64,000 bases of DNA, from the NCBI RefSeq assembly GCF_023822045.1, contig NZ_CP084712.1, forward strand, positions 1,984,001 through 2,048,000. The letters are read 5' to 3'. Below the pieces are notes generated by a model that was given only the letters and a program-made list of their open reading frames with translations, was not told the DNA's origin and did not search any database. Below are positions 18,466 through 27,896 of this stretch, piece by piece. Both the position numbers and the translations under genes were made by a program. Each line of letters begins with the position of its first letter. Position 1 is the stretch's first letter. The stretch comes from Sphingopyxis sp. USTB-05 (GTDB lineage Bacteria > Pseudomonadota > Alphaproteobacteria > Sphingomonadales > Sphingomonadaceae).

Positions 18466-19785
18466 TCAGTTGGTCGCAGGCGCGGCCGGAGCGGCAGCCG
18501 GAGCCGCAGCCGAGGCATCAAGCTTGACCAACCAAAGGTCGGCCAACCGCTTGCGAGTACCGGCCACCTGGCCGAAAGTGGCCTTCGCGGCCGCCTTGTC
18601 GCCCGACAGGGCCTGAGCAACGCCGAGCCGGTACGTCCACATATCCTTGTCGGCAGCGCCCTTGGCCGCAGCCTGATAGAGCGGGATCGCATCGGCATAA
18701 TGACCATAGCCGACGAGCGCGTCCGCGGTCGCGCCTGCCGTCTTGGGATTGCTCAGCGTCGAAGGCTGCTTCGAATAGGCAACGATGGTCGATCCCTCGT
18801 TGCCGGCACGCGCCCTCTGGTCGTCGCGGCGTGCTGCCAGCTTCGAGTCGGTGCTGGGAAAGACCTTCTTCTGCTCGCCTTCCTGGATCACGGCCACAGC
18901 TTCGCCCGGCAGGCCGTCGCTGGCTGCAAGCGCGCTATACTCGTCATATTCGAGGCGTTCCGACATGGCACCCGCGGCGCGCATCAGACGCATGATATCG
19001 AGCGTGAGCGATTCCTGTTCCTTGGGCGTCCCTGCCGCCGGCGAGGCCTGCAGGACCGAGAACAGCGTCTGGCGCCAAACTTGCGGCTGGCCATAGTCGC
19101 GCAGGCGCGCGGTCATCAGCGTCAGCATCTCGTCGTTCCGCTTGGCGGCCTGCAGCGCCCTGATCGGCCGAACATAGAGTTCGTCCGACGGACGTTGCCC
19201 CGCAGCGCGGCTGGCGTCGATCGCGGTCTTTGCCGTAGCAATACCCTGATCAACCTGTCCCGAGCTCAAATAGCTGTCCATCAGCAGGACGGGGATGTTC
19301 GCTTCGGTCGATCCGGCTGCACGCGCGGCCTCGAGCCGCTTGATCGCTTTGGGATAATCCTTCGCCGAATAGGCAAAATTGCCCGAGAAGAAGCTGTAGA
19401 CCGCGAGATTTTCGGGCGGGGTCAGGCCGGAATCGAGCATCGCATCGAGCGCCTGTCCCTGAAGCGCCTGATCCTTGTTCAAAATGCCAAGCTGAAGCTG
19501 GTAGAATCCGACGAGATATTTGTCGTCGGGGGTCGTGGCGCTCGCCTGACCTTCGCCCAGCGCCGCCTGCAGCGTCGCCGCGTCCTTTGCGGTGCTCGCG
19601 TCGGTCATTTTCTTAAGCGCGGGTGCGAAACCCTTGCTGGCAGTCAGCCCCTTGCCCTTCGCCTCTTCTTCCTTCTTGGGCTTTTCCTTCTTCTGGGCGG
19701 CAGCCGGTGCCGCGGTCGCCATCAGCGCGCAACCCAGCACGGCCGCCATCGCGGTTGCGGGCATCGAGCGGAAACGGTTGAACAT
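18466..19785 (-). CDS. Exported TPR-like repeat protein
   Basis: A 439-residue protein. A signal peptide ends after APAAAQ (about residue 30), followed by a short Lys/Glu-rich charged stretch (about 31-43). The rest is alpha-helical with TPR-like repeats such as NFAYSAKDYPKAIKRLEAARA and ADAIPLYQAAAKGAADK. It ends in an Ala/Pro tail. A protein-binding role in the periplasm is likely; the partner is unknown. ATG 19785 is supported by AAAGGAGAG 6-7 bases upstream. The longer frame is not signal-like. Confidence 0.8.
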   Translation of the reverse strand: MFNRFRSMPATAMAAVLGCALMATAAPAAAQKKEKPKKEEEAKGKGLTASKGFAPALKKMTDASTAKDAATLQAALGEGQASATTPDDKYLVGFYQLQLGILNKDQALQGQALDAMLDSGLTPPENLAVYSFFSGNFAYSAKDYPKAIKRLEAARAAGSTEANIPVLLMDSYLSSGQVDQGIATAKTAIDASRAAGQRPSDELYVRPIRALQAAKRNDEMLTLMTARLRDYGQPQVWRQTLFSVLQASPAAGTPKEQESLTLDIMRLMRAAGAMSERLEYDEYSALAASDGLPGEAVAVIQEGEQKKVFPSTDSKLAARRDDQRARAGNEGSTIVAYSKQPSTLSNPKTAGATADALVGYGHYADAIPLYQAAAKGAADKDMWTYRLGVAQALSGDKAAAKATFGQVAGTRKRLADLWLVKLDASAAAPAAAPAAPATN

Positions 19786-19970
19786 CGAAATCTCTCCTTT
19801 GAACTCGGCCGCCTTCCCCAACGCATGCAGGTTCGGCCGCGCGTCGTAAACGCGGCTAAACCCGTCGCGTTGCCAAGGCAAGACAGCCGGCATCGATATT
19901 TCAATGGACGAAGACGGCTGAACCGGAATTGAACCCGTTCTGCCGGTCGGGCCGTGCCGCCCGGGTGCGG

Positions 19971-20267
19971 TCAGGCGATCGCGTCGATGGCCTGATTAAT
20001 CTGTCGCAGCACCGCCGGATCGCCCGGAGCGCCCTCGATCGCCGCGTCGGCGAGCTGGATCAGAGGAATGATGCCGAAAGTCGCGGCGAGCCCTTTCAGT
20101 CGGACCGCCGCCATTTCCCAGTTCGCGTCACAGCGGGACCTGCGCATCAGGTCCGAAAGGTCGCGCGCGCTGCCCGTAAAGGCGCTGCGCAGGTCCATCG
20201 CCATCGCCGGATCATCGCCGAACGCCGCGCTGAGATATCGGTCGAGGGGGCCACTGTCGAAGGACAT
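19971..20267 (-). CDS. Hpt-like protein lacking the phosphorylatable histidine
   Basis: A 98-residue single-domain protein with the histidine-phosphotransfer helical pattern, including the signature that normally reads AAHxLKGxAxxxG. Here it reads AAVRLKGLAATFG near residues 52-64, so valine replaces the phosphoacceptor histidine. It cannot be a normal phosphorelay carrier. It could bind receiver domains as an inhibitor or act as a scaffold. It is divergent from the coiled-coil membrane protein gene with only about 70 bases between starts, so shared regulation is likely. Confidence 0.7.
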   Translation of the reverse strand: MSFDSGPLDRYLSAAFGDDPAMAMDLRSAFTGSARDLSDLMRRSRCDANWEMAAVRLKGLAATFGIIPLIQLADAAIEGAPGDPAVLRQINQAIDAIA

Positions 20268-20336
20268 TCCACAGGATTGGCAGCCCCGTAGTTAAGTTTC
20301 CGTTTCATGGCGGCCATTTGATGCTAAGATGTCCGG

Positions 20337-22700
20337 ATGACGGGGGATAAGAAAATCGTCGGATTGTGGCGGAATTCCGCGGCAAACCAGGAAGCAGACG
20401 GCGCCGAGCCGGCCGAAGTGGCCGGCCCTGAAGCCGCGCCCGCGCCCGAAGCCGAGGCGCCCACCGAACGAGATTGGCTCGAAATGTCCCCCCTCCCCGA
20501 TGCCGGGTTCGCCGACGCCGGTGATTCTGACGATGCGTCGACATGGCGCGATCGTGCCGCCCCTGCGCTGCTTATCCTGCTTGCGGTCGGCTGGGCCGGA
20601 TTCGCGCTTTTCGTTGCAACGGACGGTTTTTCGCGCGGCCCGGCCCTCTCCGCTTGGCCACCTCTTGTCGCGACGATCGCGATGCCGTTGACGTTGCTTG
20701 CGGTGCTATGGATGACCATGCTCAGGTCGGGCCGGTCCGAACAGGCGCGTTTCGCGCGCATCGCGACCGCACTTCGCGAAGAGAATATGGCGCTCAACCA
20801 GTCGATGCATTCGCTCGGCCTGCACCTCGCCGATGCGCAGAAGCAGCTCGGCGACCAGGCGAAGATCGTCCAGCAGCTTGGCCTGGACACCGTGATGCGT
20901 CTCAACGAAAGCAGCGACAAGCTTGCCAGCAACGCCTCGGTCATCGCCAATGCGCACGACCAGCTCGCGCGTTCGGGCGATGTCGCGCTGCAGCGGATGG
21001 ACGGGCTTCTCGCTGGCTTGCCGCGGATCGACGATGTCGCGCAGCGGCTCGCGGTCAATTTTCGCGAGGCCGGGTTCGTCGCGCATCAGCAGGGCGCAAA
21101 TCTCGAAGCAAAGCTTGCGGCGCTGGGCGAAGAGGCGGCCAAGGCGGCGCAGTCCGGCACCGAATCGACCGCCGCTGTCCTTGAGGCGATCGTCGCGTTG
21201 CAGGAACAGACGAAGGAAACCGAGACGAACCTGCTCGCCGCGTCGACGCAGGTTAGCGACGTGCAGGACTTGGCCCTCGCGCGAATGACGCAGACCGCGG
21301 CCTCGGCACGCGACGATATGGCAACGACCGTCGCCACAATAACCGAGCGGATGGATCAAAGCTGGCGGCAGTTCCGCGAAGGTGTCGACGATGCCGGTGC
21401 GCTGATGGACGCCAAGCTTGCCGTCGCACGCGATGCCGGCGATGCGATGGTTGCGCAGCTCTCCGCCCATGCCGACGCCAGCGACGCGCTCGCAGCGCGC
21501 CTTACCGCCCATGTCACGGAAGTCGGCCAGCAGCTCGAAATTCTCGATGTCAGCGTCAGTGCCAGCACAGGCGTGATCGGCCGCTCTATCGACGATACCA
21601 AGTCGCAACTGGGCGCCTTCATGCAGGAAGTGCAAAGCGGCAATGCGTCGGCGCACCAACTGATCACCCATGCGGAATCGCTGCTTCTCGCGCTCGATGC
21701 CGTCACCCGCGAACTCGACGAAACCCTGCCGCACGCGCTCGACCGGATCACCTTGCACGGCAAGACCACGCAAACCGCCTTGTCGCAGTTGCGCCCCCTG
21801 CTCGACGCATCGGAACTTGTTGCCCAATCGACGATGTCGCACGTCAATGCCGTGCAATCGACGCTCAAGGCCAATGAAGAACAGATGGCGGGCCATGCGG
21901 TCAGTCAGCAGGAACTTGTCGACCGCATCAACGGCTCGCTCGCAGAGGCGGAGGCGGCGCTGGCCAAGCTGCGCGATGGCGCCGATGAATTCGCCGAACG
22001 TGGCGGCGCGCGCATGATCGCGACGCTCGGCGAGGTTCGCGCAACCGCTGATTCGGCCGCTGACGAGGCACGGCTGACGCTCGAAAAGCTGGTTACGAGC
22101 GCGCGCGAGACGATGCAGGCGACCGCGACCGATGCGATCGATGCCGCCTTCAAGAATGAAATCATGGCGCAATTGAGCGCGATCGAGGACGCTTCAGCGC
22201 GCGCCGTCGCGGCGGCCGATGGCGCCGCCGACCGGCTGGTGCGCCAGTTGAACACGATCATGGATACCAGCGCCAGCGTCGAGCAACGCGTGAGCGAAGC
22301 CGAACAGGCGATCGCCGCGTCGGACCGCGATTCGCTTGCGAAACAGGTCGGGCTGCTGACCGAGTCGCTGAAATCGACCGCAATCGACGTGACCAAGATC
22401 CTGTCGAGCGAAGTCAGCGATACCGCATGGGACGCGTATCTGAAGGGCGACCGCGGCGTTTTCGCGCGGCGCGCGGTCAAGCTGATCGACAACAGCGAGG
22501 CCAAGGAAGTCCTGCGCCTCTATCAGTCCGACGATGCTTTCCACGCGTCGGTGAACCAGTTCATCCACGATTTCGAAGCGATGCTCCGCGTCCTCATCGG
22601 CGCGCGCGACGGATCGGCCATCAGCGTCACCTTGCTCTCATCCGATATCGGCAAGCTGTATGTTGCGTTGGCGCAGGCGATCGATCGCCTGCGGAACTAG
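20337..22700 (+). CDS. Large coiled-coil inner-membrane protein, function unknown
   Basis: 787 residues. The N-terminal 70 are acidic, Ala/Pro/Glu-rich and probably disordered. Two membrane helices follow at about 74-96 and 105-127. Then come about 550 residues of heptad-rich helix full of Ala, Asp, Gln and Leu, resembling the signalling stalk of chemoreceptors but without a recognisable kinase-binding tip. A compact C-terminal segment (about 690-787) with KGDRGVFARRAVKLID looks conserved. Both helices are close together, so the long rod should be cytoplasmic. Candidate roles are scaffold, polarity or envelope organisation. It is divergent from the Hpt-like gene. Confidence 0.75.
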   Translation: MTGDKKIVGLWRNSAANQEADGAEPAEVAGPEAAPAPEAEAPTERDWLEMSPLPDAGFADAGDSDDASTWRDRAAPALLILLAVGWAGFALFVATDGFSRGPALSAWPPLVATIAMPLTLLAVLWMTMLRSGRSEQARFARIATALREENMALNQSMHSLGLHLADAQKQLGDQAKIVQQLGLDTVMRLNESSDKLASNASVIANAHDQLARSGDVALQRMDGLLAGLPRIDDVAQRLAVNFREAGFVAHQQGANLEAKLAALGEEAAKAAQSGTESTAAVLEAIVALQEQTKETETNLLAASTQVSDVQDLALARMTQTAASARDDMATTVATITERMDQSWRQFREGVDDAGALMDAKLAVARDAGDAMVAQLSAHADASDALAARLTAHVTEVGQQLEILDVSVSASTGVIGRSIDDTKSQLGAFMQEVQSGNASAHQLITHAESLLLALDAVTRELDETLPHALDRITLHGKTTQTALSQLRPLLDASELVAQSTMSHVNAVQSTLKANEEQMAGHAVSQQELVDRINGSLAEAEAALAKLRDGADEFAERGGARMIATLGEVRATADSAADEARLTLEKLVTSARETMQATATDAIDAAFKNEIMAQLSAIEDASARAVAAADGAADRLVRQLNTIMDTSASVEQRVSEAEQAIAASDRDSLAKQVGLLTESLKSTAIDVTKILSSEVSDTAWDAYLKGDRGVFARRAVKLIDNSEAKEVLRLYQSDDAFHASVNQFIHDFEAMLRVLIGARDGSAISVTLLSSDIGKLYVALAQAIDRLRN

Positions 22701-22759
22701 CGGCATTGGGATCATGCTCCGGCGTGGTGGGCTTCGACCGGAAGCCGGCCTCTCCATAT

Positions 22760-22852
22760 CGTCACCCCGGACTTGATCGGGGGGCCCGCTTGATGCCGAA
22801 GTCAGGAGTGCGTCAAAAAAGCGGGATCCCGGGTCAAGCCCGGGATGACGAG
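22760..22852. repeat. Inverted palindromic repeat, type A
   Basis: Two arms of about 33 bases (starting TCGTCACCCCGGACTTGA and ending in its inverse) separated by about 29 bases. A second copy lies at 42695-42772. It sits after the end of the coiled-coil gene in a space without genes. It resembles REPIN-style paired palindromes. Confidence 0.75.
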
Positions 22853-22889
22853 AGCGAAGAAACGACCGTAAACCACCGATAGAGATATG

Positions 22890-22976
22890 CTCCCCGGCGA
22901 AGGCCGGGGTCCAGAGCGCAACCTGGCAAAGGTCGGCTCTCTAAAGCTCTGGGCCCCGGCTTTCGCCGGGGTTCAC
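22890..22976. repeat. Inverted palindromic repeat, type B
   Basis: CTCCCCGGCGAAGGCCGGGG with a CCAGAG tail at 22890-22916 and its inverse at about 22947-22976, about 30 bases apart. Different in sequence from type A, 38 bases away. The whole 22701-23045 gap holds only these two repeats and no supportable gene. Confidence 0.7.
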
Positions 22977-23045
22977 GTAGGAACCACCAACGCCCGCTCA
23001 CCACCCCAAAACCGACGATGCCAGGATGGCCAATCGGCCCTTTGC

Positions 23046-23306
23046 TCAGGCCCGCCCGGTCAAGACGTCGGGATCAGCCCAGCCGTTCACATAGGCCATA
23101 TAATAAAGGCCGAACGCGATCGTCGCGGCGATCGTCATCTGCAGCAGGATACGACCGGGGCGGAAGGTCGCTGGCGCGCCGGGTTCCTGTCCCTTGACCA
23201 GCGGCGTAGCATCATCGCTTGCGCGCCGTCCGTGGAAGGGCAGCACGAAAAACGCGCTGAACGCCCAGAACAGCAAATAGATGGCGAGCGCGGAAGTCCA
23301 TTTCAT
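23046..23306 (-). CDS. DUF1467 family small membrane protein
   Basis: An 86-residue protein with two membrane helices (about residues 6-26 and 57-78) and a polar loop with FHGRRA between them. It matches the DUF1467 family commonly found downstream of rnj in alphaproteobacteria. Function unknown. I chose ATG 23306; a TTG 18 bases upstream would overlap the rnj stop. Last gene of the long nuo-birA-coaX-rnj transcript. Confidence 0.8.
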   Translation of the reverse strand: MKWTSALAIYLLFWAFSAFFVLPFHGRRASDDATPLVKGQEPGAPATFRPGRILLQMTIAATIAFGLYYMAYVNGWADPDVLTGRA

Positions 23307-23320
23307 CGTTGCAGGTCCGT

Positions 23321-24955
23321 TCAAATGTCGACGAGCATGACATCGACGACGGGCTTCTTGCCTGTCCAGTCGGTCGCGACACGCCGCACGCCGAGCCGGA
23401 TCGCCTCACGCAGCTTGTCTTCGTCGCGCGCTGGGCCGGTCGCGGCCTGTTCGGCAGCTTCGCGCATTTCGTCGATAAAGGCTTCGCGCTCGTCCTCCAC
23501 GGGCACGCCGCGATAGCTGATCGCGCTTTCGACAAAGCGCTTGTCCGAGAAGATCGCGGCGACGGTGATATGGCCGTTGAGCGAAAGCTTGCGCCGCTCG
23601 TTGATCGTCTCGCCATCGGCTGGCAGGATGACGTCGCCGTCGAGGATCAACCGTCCCGCGCGCACGCGCTCTACGATCTTTGCCGGCCCAGGTGCCAAAT
23701 GCACCAGATCGCCATTTTCCTGTATCAAGGCTCCGGGAACCCCAGTTTCGAGCGCGAAACGCGCCTGTTCGTGCATATGCCGGATCTCGCCATGCACCGG
23801 CACGACCAGCTTCGGGCGCAGCCAGCCGTACAGCGCGGCAAGCTCGGGCTGACCCGGATGGCCGCTGACGTGGATATGTGCCTGCTTCTCGGTGACCGTC
23901 AGCACATCCTTGGCGGCGAGCTGGTTCATGATCCGCCCGATCGCGACCTCGTTGCCGGGAATCTGCTTCGACGAGAAGACGACGGTGTCGCCCGCCTCGA
24001 GCTTGATCTGATGAATGTCGGCGGCCATACGCGCCAGCGCGGCCCGCGGTTCGCCCTGCCCGCCCGTCGCGATCACCATCACCTTGTCGCGCGGCAGCCG
24101 CATCGCCTCGTCGAAATCGACGGTGGGCGGGAAATCCTTGAGGTAACCGACCGAGCGGGCGACGCCCAGAATGCGGTCGAGCGAACGACCCGCAACGCAA
24201 AGCGTGCGCCCCGTCGCCTTCGCAACCGCGCCCAACGTCGCGAGCCGCGCCGCGTTGGAAGCGAAAGTGGTAACGACCACCCGGCCTTTGGCCGCGCCGA
24301 CCGCCTGTTCCAGACCCTTGCGAAGCCCCCCTTCGCTCCCCGAAGCGTCGGCGTTGAAGGCATTGGTCGAATCGCAGACGAGGACGTCGACGCCTTCGTC
24401 GCCGACCTTGGTCAGCGCCGCGGCGGTGGCGGGAACGCCAAGGACCGGCTCCTCGTCGAGTTTCCAGTCACCGGTGTGGAACACGCGGCCATAGGGCGTG
24501 TCGATCACCACCGCGCTCATTTCGAGGATCGAGTGCGCAAGCGGGATCAGGCGGATACCGAACGGCCCGAGCTGAAAACTGTCGTCAATGTCGACGGTCC
24601 GAAGATCGACCTCTTTTTCAAGACCTTCTTCGGCGAGCTTGTGCGCGATCAGACCCGCGGTGAAACGATTGGCGTAGAGCGGTACGCCAAGGTCGGCGGC
24701 GAGATAGGGAATCGCGCCGATATGATCCTCGTGACCATGCGTCAGTACGATGCCGAGCAGGTCCTTCTTGCGATCCTCGATGAATTCAAGGTCGGGCATG
24801 ACGATGTCGATGCCCGGATAATCGTGGCTGCCAAAGGTCACGCCAAGGTCGGCCATGATCCATTTGCCGTCGCAGCCATAAAGATTGGCGTTCATGCCGA
24901 TCTCGCCCGACCCTCCCAATGCGAGAAAAAGCAGCTCCTTGCCCGGAGTCGTCAT
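23321..24955 (-). CDS. rnj: Ribonuclease J
   Basis: A metallo-beta-lactamase/beta-CASP RNase with 5'-to-3' exonuclease and endonuclease activity in mRNA decay and rRNA maturation. The zinc motif [11 protein letters not shown] is near residue 75, further histidines lie in SHDYPGID and HTGDWKLDE, and the beta-[15 protein letters not shown] motif is near 385. 544 residues is full length. ATG 24955 overlaps the coaX stop as ATGA with GGAAG 8 bases upstream; ATG 24970 is an in-frame alternative. Part of the nuo-birA-coaX-rnj gene string. Confidence 0.95.
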   Translation of the reverse strand: MTTPGKELLFLALGGSGEIGMNANLYGCDGKWIMADLGVTFGSHDYPGIDIVMPDLEFIEDRKKDLLGIVLTHGHEDHIGAIPYLAADLGVPLYANRFTAGLIAHKLAEEGLEKEVDLRTVDIDDSFQLGPFGIRLIPLAHSILEMSAVVIDTPYGRVFHTGDWKLDEEPVLGVPATAAALTKVGDEGVDVLVCDSTNAFNADASGSEGGLRKGLEQAVGAAKGRVVVTTFASNAARLATLGAVAKATGRTLCVAGRSLDRILGVARSVGYLKDFPPTVDFDEAMRLPRDKVMVIATGGQGEPRAALARMAADIHQIKLEAGDTVVFSSKQIPGNEVAIGRIMNQLAAKDVLTVTEKQAHIHVSGHPGQPELAALYGWLRPKLVVPVHGEIRHMHEQARFALETGVPGALIQENGDLVHLAPGPAKIVERVRAGRLILDGDVILPADGETINERRKLSLNGHITVAAIFSDKRFVESAISYRGVPVEDEREAFIDEMREAAEQAATGPARDEDKLREAIRLGVRRVATDWTGKKPVVDVMLVDI

Positions 24956-25737
24956 ATTATTGGCTTCCATTGATGATAGAGGTGCATCAGCCCGTTAAGC
25001 GTCAGGTCGGGTTCGATACGATCGAACAGGTGCCCCTGTTCCTGAAATAATGTCGCGAGACCACCCGTCGCGATCACGGTAAGCGGCTTGCCGATTTCGG
25101 CCTTCATGCGTGCGATCAGCCCTTCCATCATCGAGACATAGCCCCAATAGACGCCGATCAGCATCTGGCTTTCGGTAGTGCGCCCGATAACACTGGTCGT
25201 TGCCGGGGCTTCGATCGCGATGCGCGGCAGTTTCGCCGCGGCGGCGACCAGCGCCTCCAGCGACAGATTGACGCCGGGCGCGATGATGCCGCCCAGATAG
25301 GCGCCGTCGGGGCCGATATGATCGAGCGTCGTTGCGGTACCAAAGCTGATGACCAGCTTGTCCTTGTTCGGCTCTACCGCCTGCGCCGAGATCGCGTTGA
25401 CCGCACGATCGGCGCCGACCGACTGGGGTTCGTCGACTTTCAGCGCGATGCCCCAGGTCACGGGTTCGCGGCCCGCGACGAGCGCATCGACGCCGAAATA
25501 TTTGACCGCGAGCAACTGCAGATTGTGGAGCGCACGCGGCACGACGGTCGAGATGATCACCGCCTCGACATCGGCGCGGTCATGCCCCTCGATCCGCATA
25601 AGCTGGTCGAGCCAGACCATATATTCATCGGCAGTCCGGCGATCATCGGTTGCGATACGCCAGCGCGCCAGCAGTTCGGTGCCGCGGAACAGCGCGAATT
25701 TTGCGTTGGTGTTGCCGACATCGATCGCGAGCAGCAT
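24952..25737 (-). CDS. coaX: Type III pantothenate kinase
   Basis: Phosphorylates pantothenate in the first step of CoA synthesis. 261 residues with the ASKHA fold. The N-terminal phosphate motif is [23 protein letters not shown] near residue 108 marks the substrate region, and [21 protein letters not shown] carries phosphate-2. The start directly abuts the birA stop (TAGATG) and its own stop overlaps rnj by 4 bases, so the three are translated in coupling. Confidence 0.95.
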   Translation of the reverse strand: MLLAIDVGNTNAKFALFRGTELLARWRIATDDRRTADEYMVWLDQLMRIEGHDRADVEAVIISTVVPRALHNLQLLAVKYFGVDALVAGREPVTWGIALKVDEPQSVGADRAVNAISAQAVEPNKDKLVISFGTATTLDHIGPDGAYLGGIIAPGVNLSLEALVAAAAKLPRIAIEAPATTSVIGRTTESQMLIGVYWGYVSMMEGLIARMKAEIGKPLTVIATGGLATLFQEQGHLFDRIEPDLTLNGLMHLYHQWKPII

Positions 25738-26541
25738 CTATTTCCTCTCCTCGACCGGGCGGCGCAGTTCGACGTCGCCCGCATGGACCAGCATGGTCTC
25801 GCCGCCGCCCAGGCGCAAGCGCAGCGCGCCATCCTCGGCAAGTCCGTCGAAGAAGCCGTCGATGCCCTGTTCGGACACGCGAAGCGGCGTACCGATCGGA
25901 TGCGCCTGCGGGATCCATGCGCGAACGATGCTCGCGACGCCTTCCTGGCGCCAGGTCCACAGCGCGTCGATCATCGCGATACCAAGCGCCCCGGCGAAAT
26001 GGTCGCGGTCGAGCGAGACGCCCTTGCCCGCGAGCGTCGCCGTCGGGCGATCGGGCAGTTCGGGCGCGGCAGTCAGATTGACGCCAATGCCGATGACCAC
26101 CGAATTGCCGGTGCGTTCCATCAATATGCCGGCGCATTTCGCGCCATCGATCAACAGGTCGTTGGGCCATTTGAGCTGCGCGCCGACATGCGGGGCGAGC
26201 GCGGCGACGGTCTTCGCAAGCGCAACCCCGGCAACGAGGGCGAGCGTCGCCGCCGACGGATCGCCGATCGTCAGATGAACGACGGTCGAGCCCATGAAAT
26301 TGCCCTGCCCGTCGTTCCAGCCGCGCCCGAGGCGGCCACGCCCAGCGGTCTGGCGGTCGGCGACAAGCCAATGGCCTTCCCCGACATGCTCACCGCCTGC
26401 CAGCCGCGCCAGCAGGTCGGCGTTGGTCGAACCTGTCTGCGCGATCCGCTCGATAGGCGGTATCAGAACAGCACCGCAGCGGCGCTGGCCGAAAGGACCG
26501 CCAGCACGGGAATGAAGAGATAGCCGATGACCGACAGCCAC
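25738..26541 (-). CDS. birA: Biotin-[acetyl-CoA-carboxylase] ligase
   Basis: Transfers biotin to the BCCP subunit of acetyl-CoA carboxylase. About 240 residues of catalytic domain without the N-terminal DNA-binding domain, hence no repressor role. The TGSTNADL segment, the biotinyl-AMP loop GRGRLGRGW and KWPNDLLID are visible. The start is uncertain. GTG at 26541 would overlap nuoN by 79 bases. The protein homology begins at about [14 protein letters not shown], where only a CTG at 26466, overlapping the nuoN stop as CTGA, is available. Confidence 0.9.
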   Translation of the reverse strand: MAVGHRLSLHSRAGGPFGQRRCGAVLIPPIERIAQTGSTNADLLARLAGGEHVGEGHWLVADRQTAGRGRLGRGWNDGQGNFMGSTVVHLTIGDPSAATLALVAGVALAKTVAALAPHVGAQLKWPNDLLIDGAKCAGILMERTGNSVVIGIGVNLTAAPELPDRPTATLAGKGVSLDRDHFAGALGIAMIDALWTWRQEGVASIVRAWIPQAHPIGTPLRVSEQGIDGFFDGLAEDGALRLRLGGGETMLVHAGDVELRRPVEERK

Positions 26542-27896
26542 AGCGCGCTCGCGGTGATCACCGCGTCCTCGACGATCGCACCGCCGCCCTTGGGGAATTC
26601 GGTGTCCGACTTGTCATCGAAGTACATCGTCTTGATGATCGCGATATAATAGAATGCGCCGATCACCGAAGCGACGATACCCGCCACCGCCAGCGGTACG
26701 AGGTTCGCGTTCACCGCGGCCTCGAACACCAGATATTTCGGCCAAAAGCCAAAGAGCGGCGGAATGCCGGCAAGGCTGAACAGGAACACCGCCATCGCCG
26801 CGGCCAGACCCGGACGACGCTGCGACAGACCGGCGAGCGCGGGAATGCTCTCGACCTGATTGCCATCGGCGTCGCGAAGCTGGATCACGACCAGGAACGC
26901 ACCAAGCGTGGTCAGCATATATACGAGCAGATAGGTCAGCACGCCCTCGACCCCCTGCTGCGTTCCGGCGGCGAGTCCGACGAGCATGAAGCCGACATTG
27001 TTGATCGACGAATAGGCCAGCAGGCGCTTGATATTCTTCTGCCCGATCGCACCGACCGCGCCAAGGATGATCGAGGCGAGCGACAGGAAGATGATGATCT
27101 GTTGCCACGCACCGACCGCGGGGCCCATCGCGTCGATCACGACGCGCGTCATCAACGCCATCGCCGCGACCTTGGGCGCGGTGGCGAAGAAGGTCGTCAC
27201 CGGGGTCGGCGCGCCTTCATAGACGTCGGGGGTCCACATATGGAACGGCACGGCGCTGATCTTGAAGCCGAGGCCCGCAAGAACGAAGACGATGCCGAAG
27301 ATCAGGCCGATGTTGAGCTCACCGCCGAGCACCTTCGCGATGCCCGCGAAATCGGTGGTGCCGGTGAAGCCGTACAGCAGCGAGATGCCATAGAGCAGCA
27401 TGCCCGACGCAAGCGCGCCGAGGACGAAATATTTGAGGCCGGCTTCGCTCGACCGTTCATCGGTGCGCATGAAGCTAGCGAGCACATAGGCCGCAAGGCT
27501 GTTGAGCTCGAGCCCGACATAGAGCGTCATCAGGTCGCGCGACGAGGCCATGATGCCCATGCCGAGCGCCGCGAACAGGATAAGCGTCGGATATTCGGCG
27601 CGCATCCCGCCGTTGAAAAAGCGCGGCGCGATGACGATACAGACGAAGCTCGCGGAATAGATCAAAAGCTTGGCAAAACCGCCGAAGCTGTCGACCGACA
27701 GCGTACCCGAGAAGACCGTCGCATCGACACCGAACAACGCGACGACCGCTGCCGCGGCGGCGGCGAGCGTCAGCAGCGAGCTGAGTTGATAGAGGCCGAC
27801 ATTGCGGTCACCGAAGAAGGTGCCGAGCATCAGGGTGATGAGCCCGCCGATCGTCAGGATCAGTTCGGGCCAGATGAGCATCAGGTCGGCGGTCAT
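26463..27896 (-). CDS. nuoN: NADH-quinone oxidoreductase subunit N
   Basis: Antiporter-like membrane subunit of complex I, 477 residues, about 14 membrane helices, homologous to ND2. Part of the proton-pumping arm between NuoK and NuoM. The discontinuous-helix lysine region around [17 protein letters not shown] is clear. Overlaps nuoM by 4 bases (ATGA). The last nuo gene, followed without a gap by birA. Confidence 0.97.
   Translation of the reverse strand: MTADLMLIWPELILTIGGLITLMLGTFFGDRNVGLYQLSSLLTLAAAAAAVVALFGVDATVFSGTLSVDSFGGFAKLLIYSASFVCIVIAPRFFNGGMRAEYPTLILFAALGMGIMASSRDLMTLYVGLELNSLAAYVLASFMRTDERSSEAGLKYFVLGALASGMLLYGISLLYGFTGTTDFAGIAKVLGGELNIGLIFGIVFVLAGLGFKISAVPFHMWTPDVYEGAPTPVTTFFATAPKVAAMALMTRVVIDAMGPAVGAWQQIIIFLSLASIILGAVGAIGQKNIKRLLAYSSINNVGFMLVGLAAGTQQGVEGVLTYLLVYMLTTLGAFLVVIQLRDADGNQVESIPALAGLSQRRPGLAAAMAVFLFSLAGIPPLFGFWPKYLVFEAAVNANLVPLAVAGIVASVIGAFYYIAIIKTMYFDDKSDTEFPKGGGAIVEDAVITASALWLSVIGYLFIPVLAVLSASAAAVLF

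Noticed and set aside
22760..22976. CRISPR array
   Set aside because: The repeats are inverted pairs with different arms, not direct repeats with regular spacers, and no cas genes are in the window.
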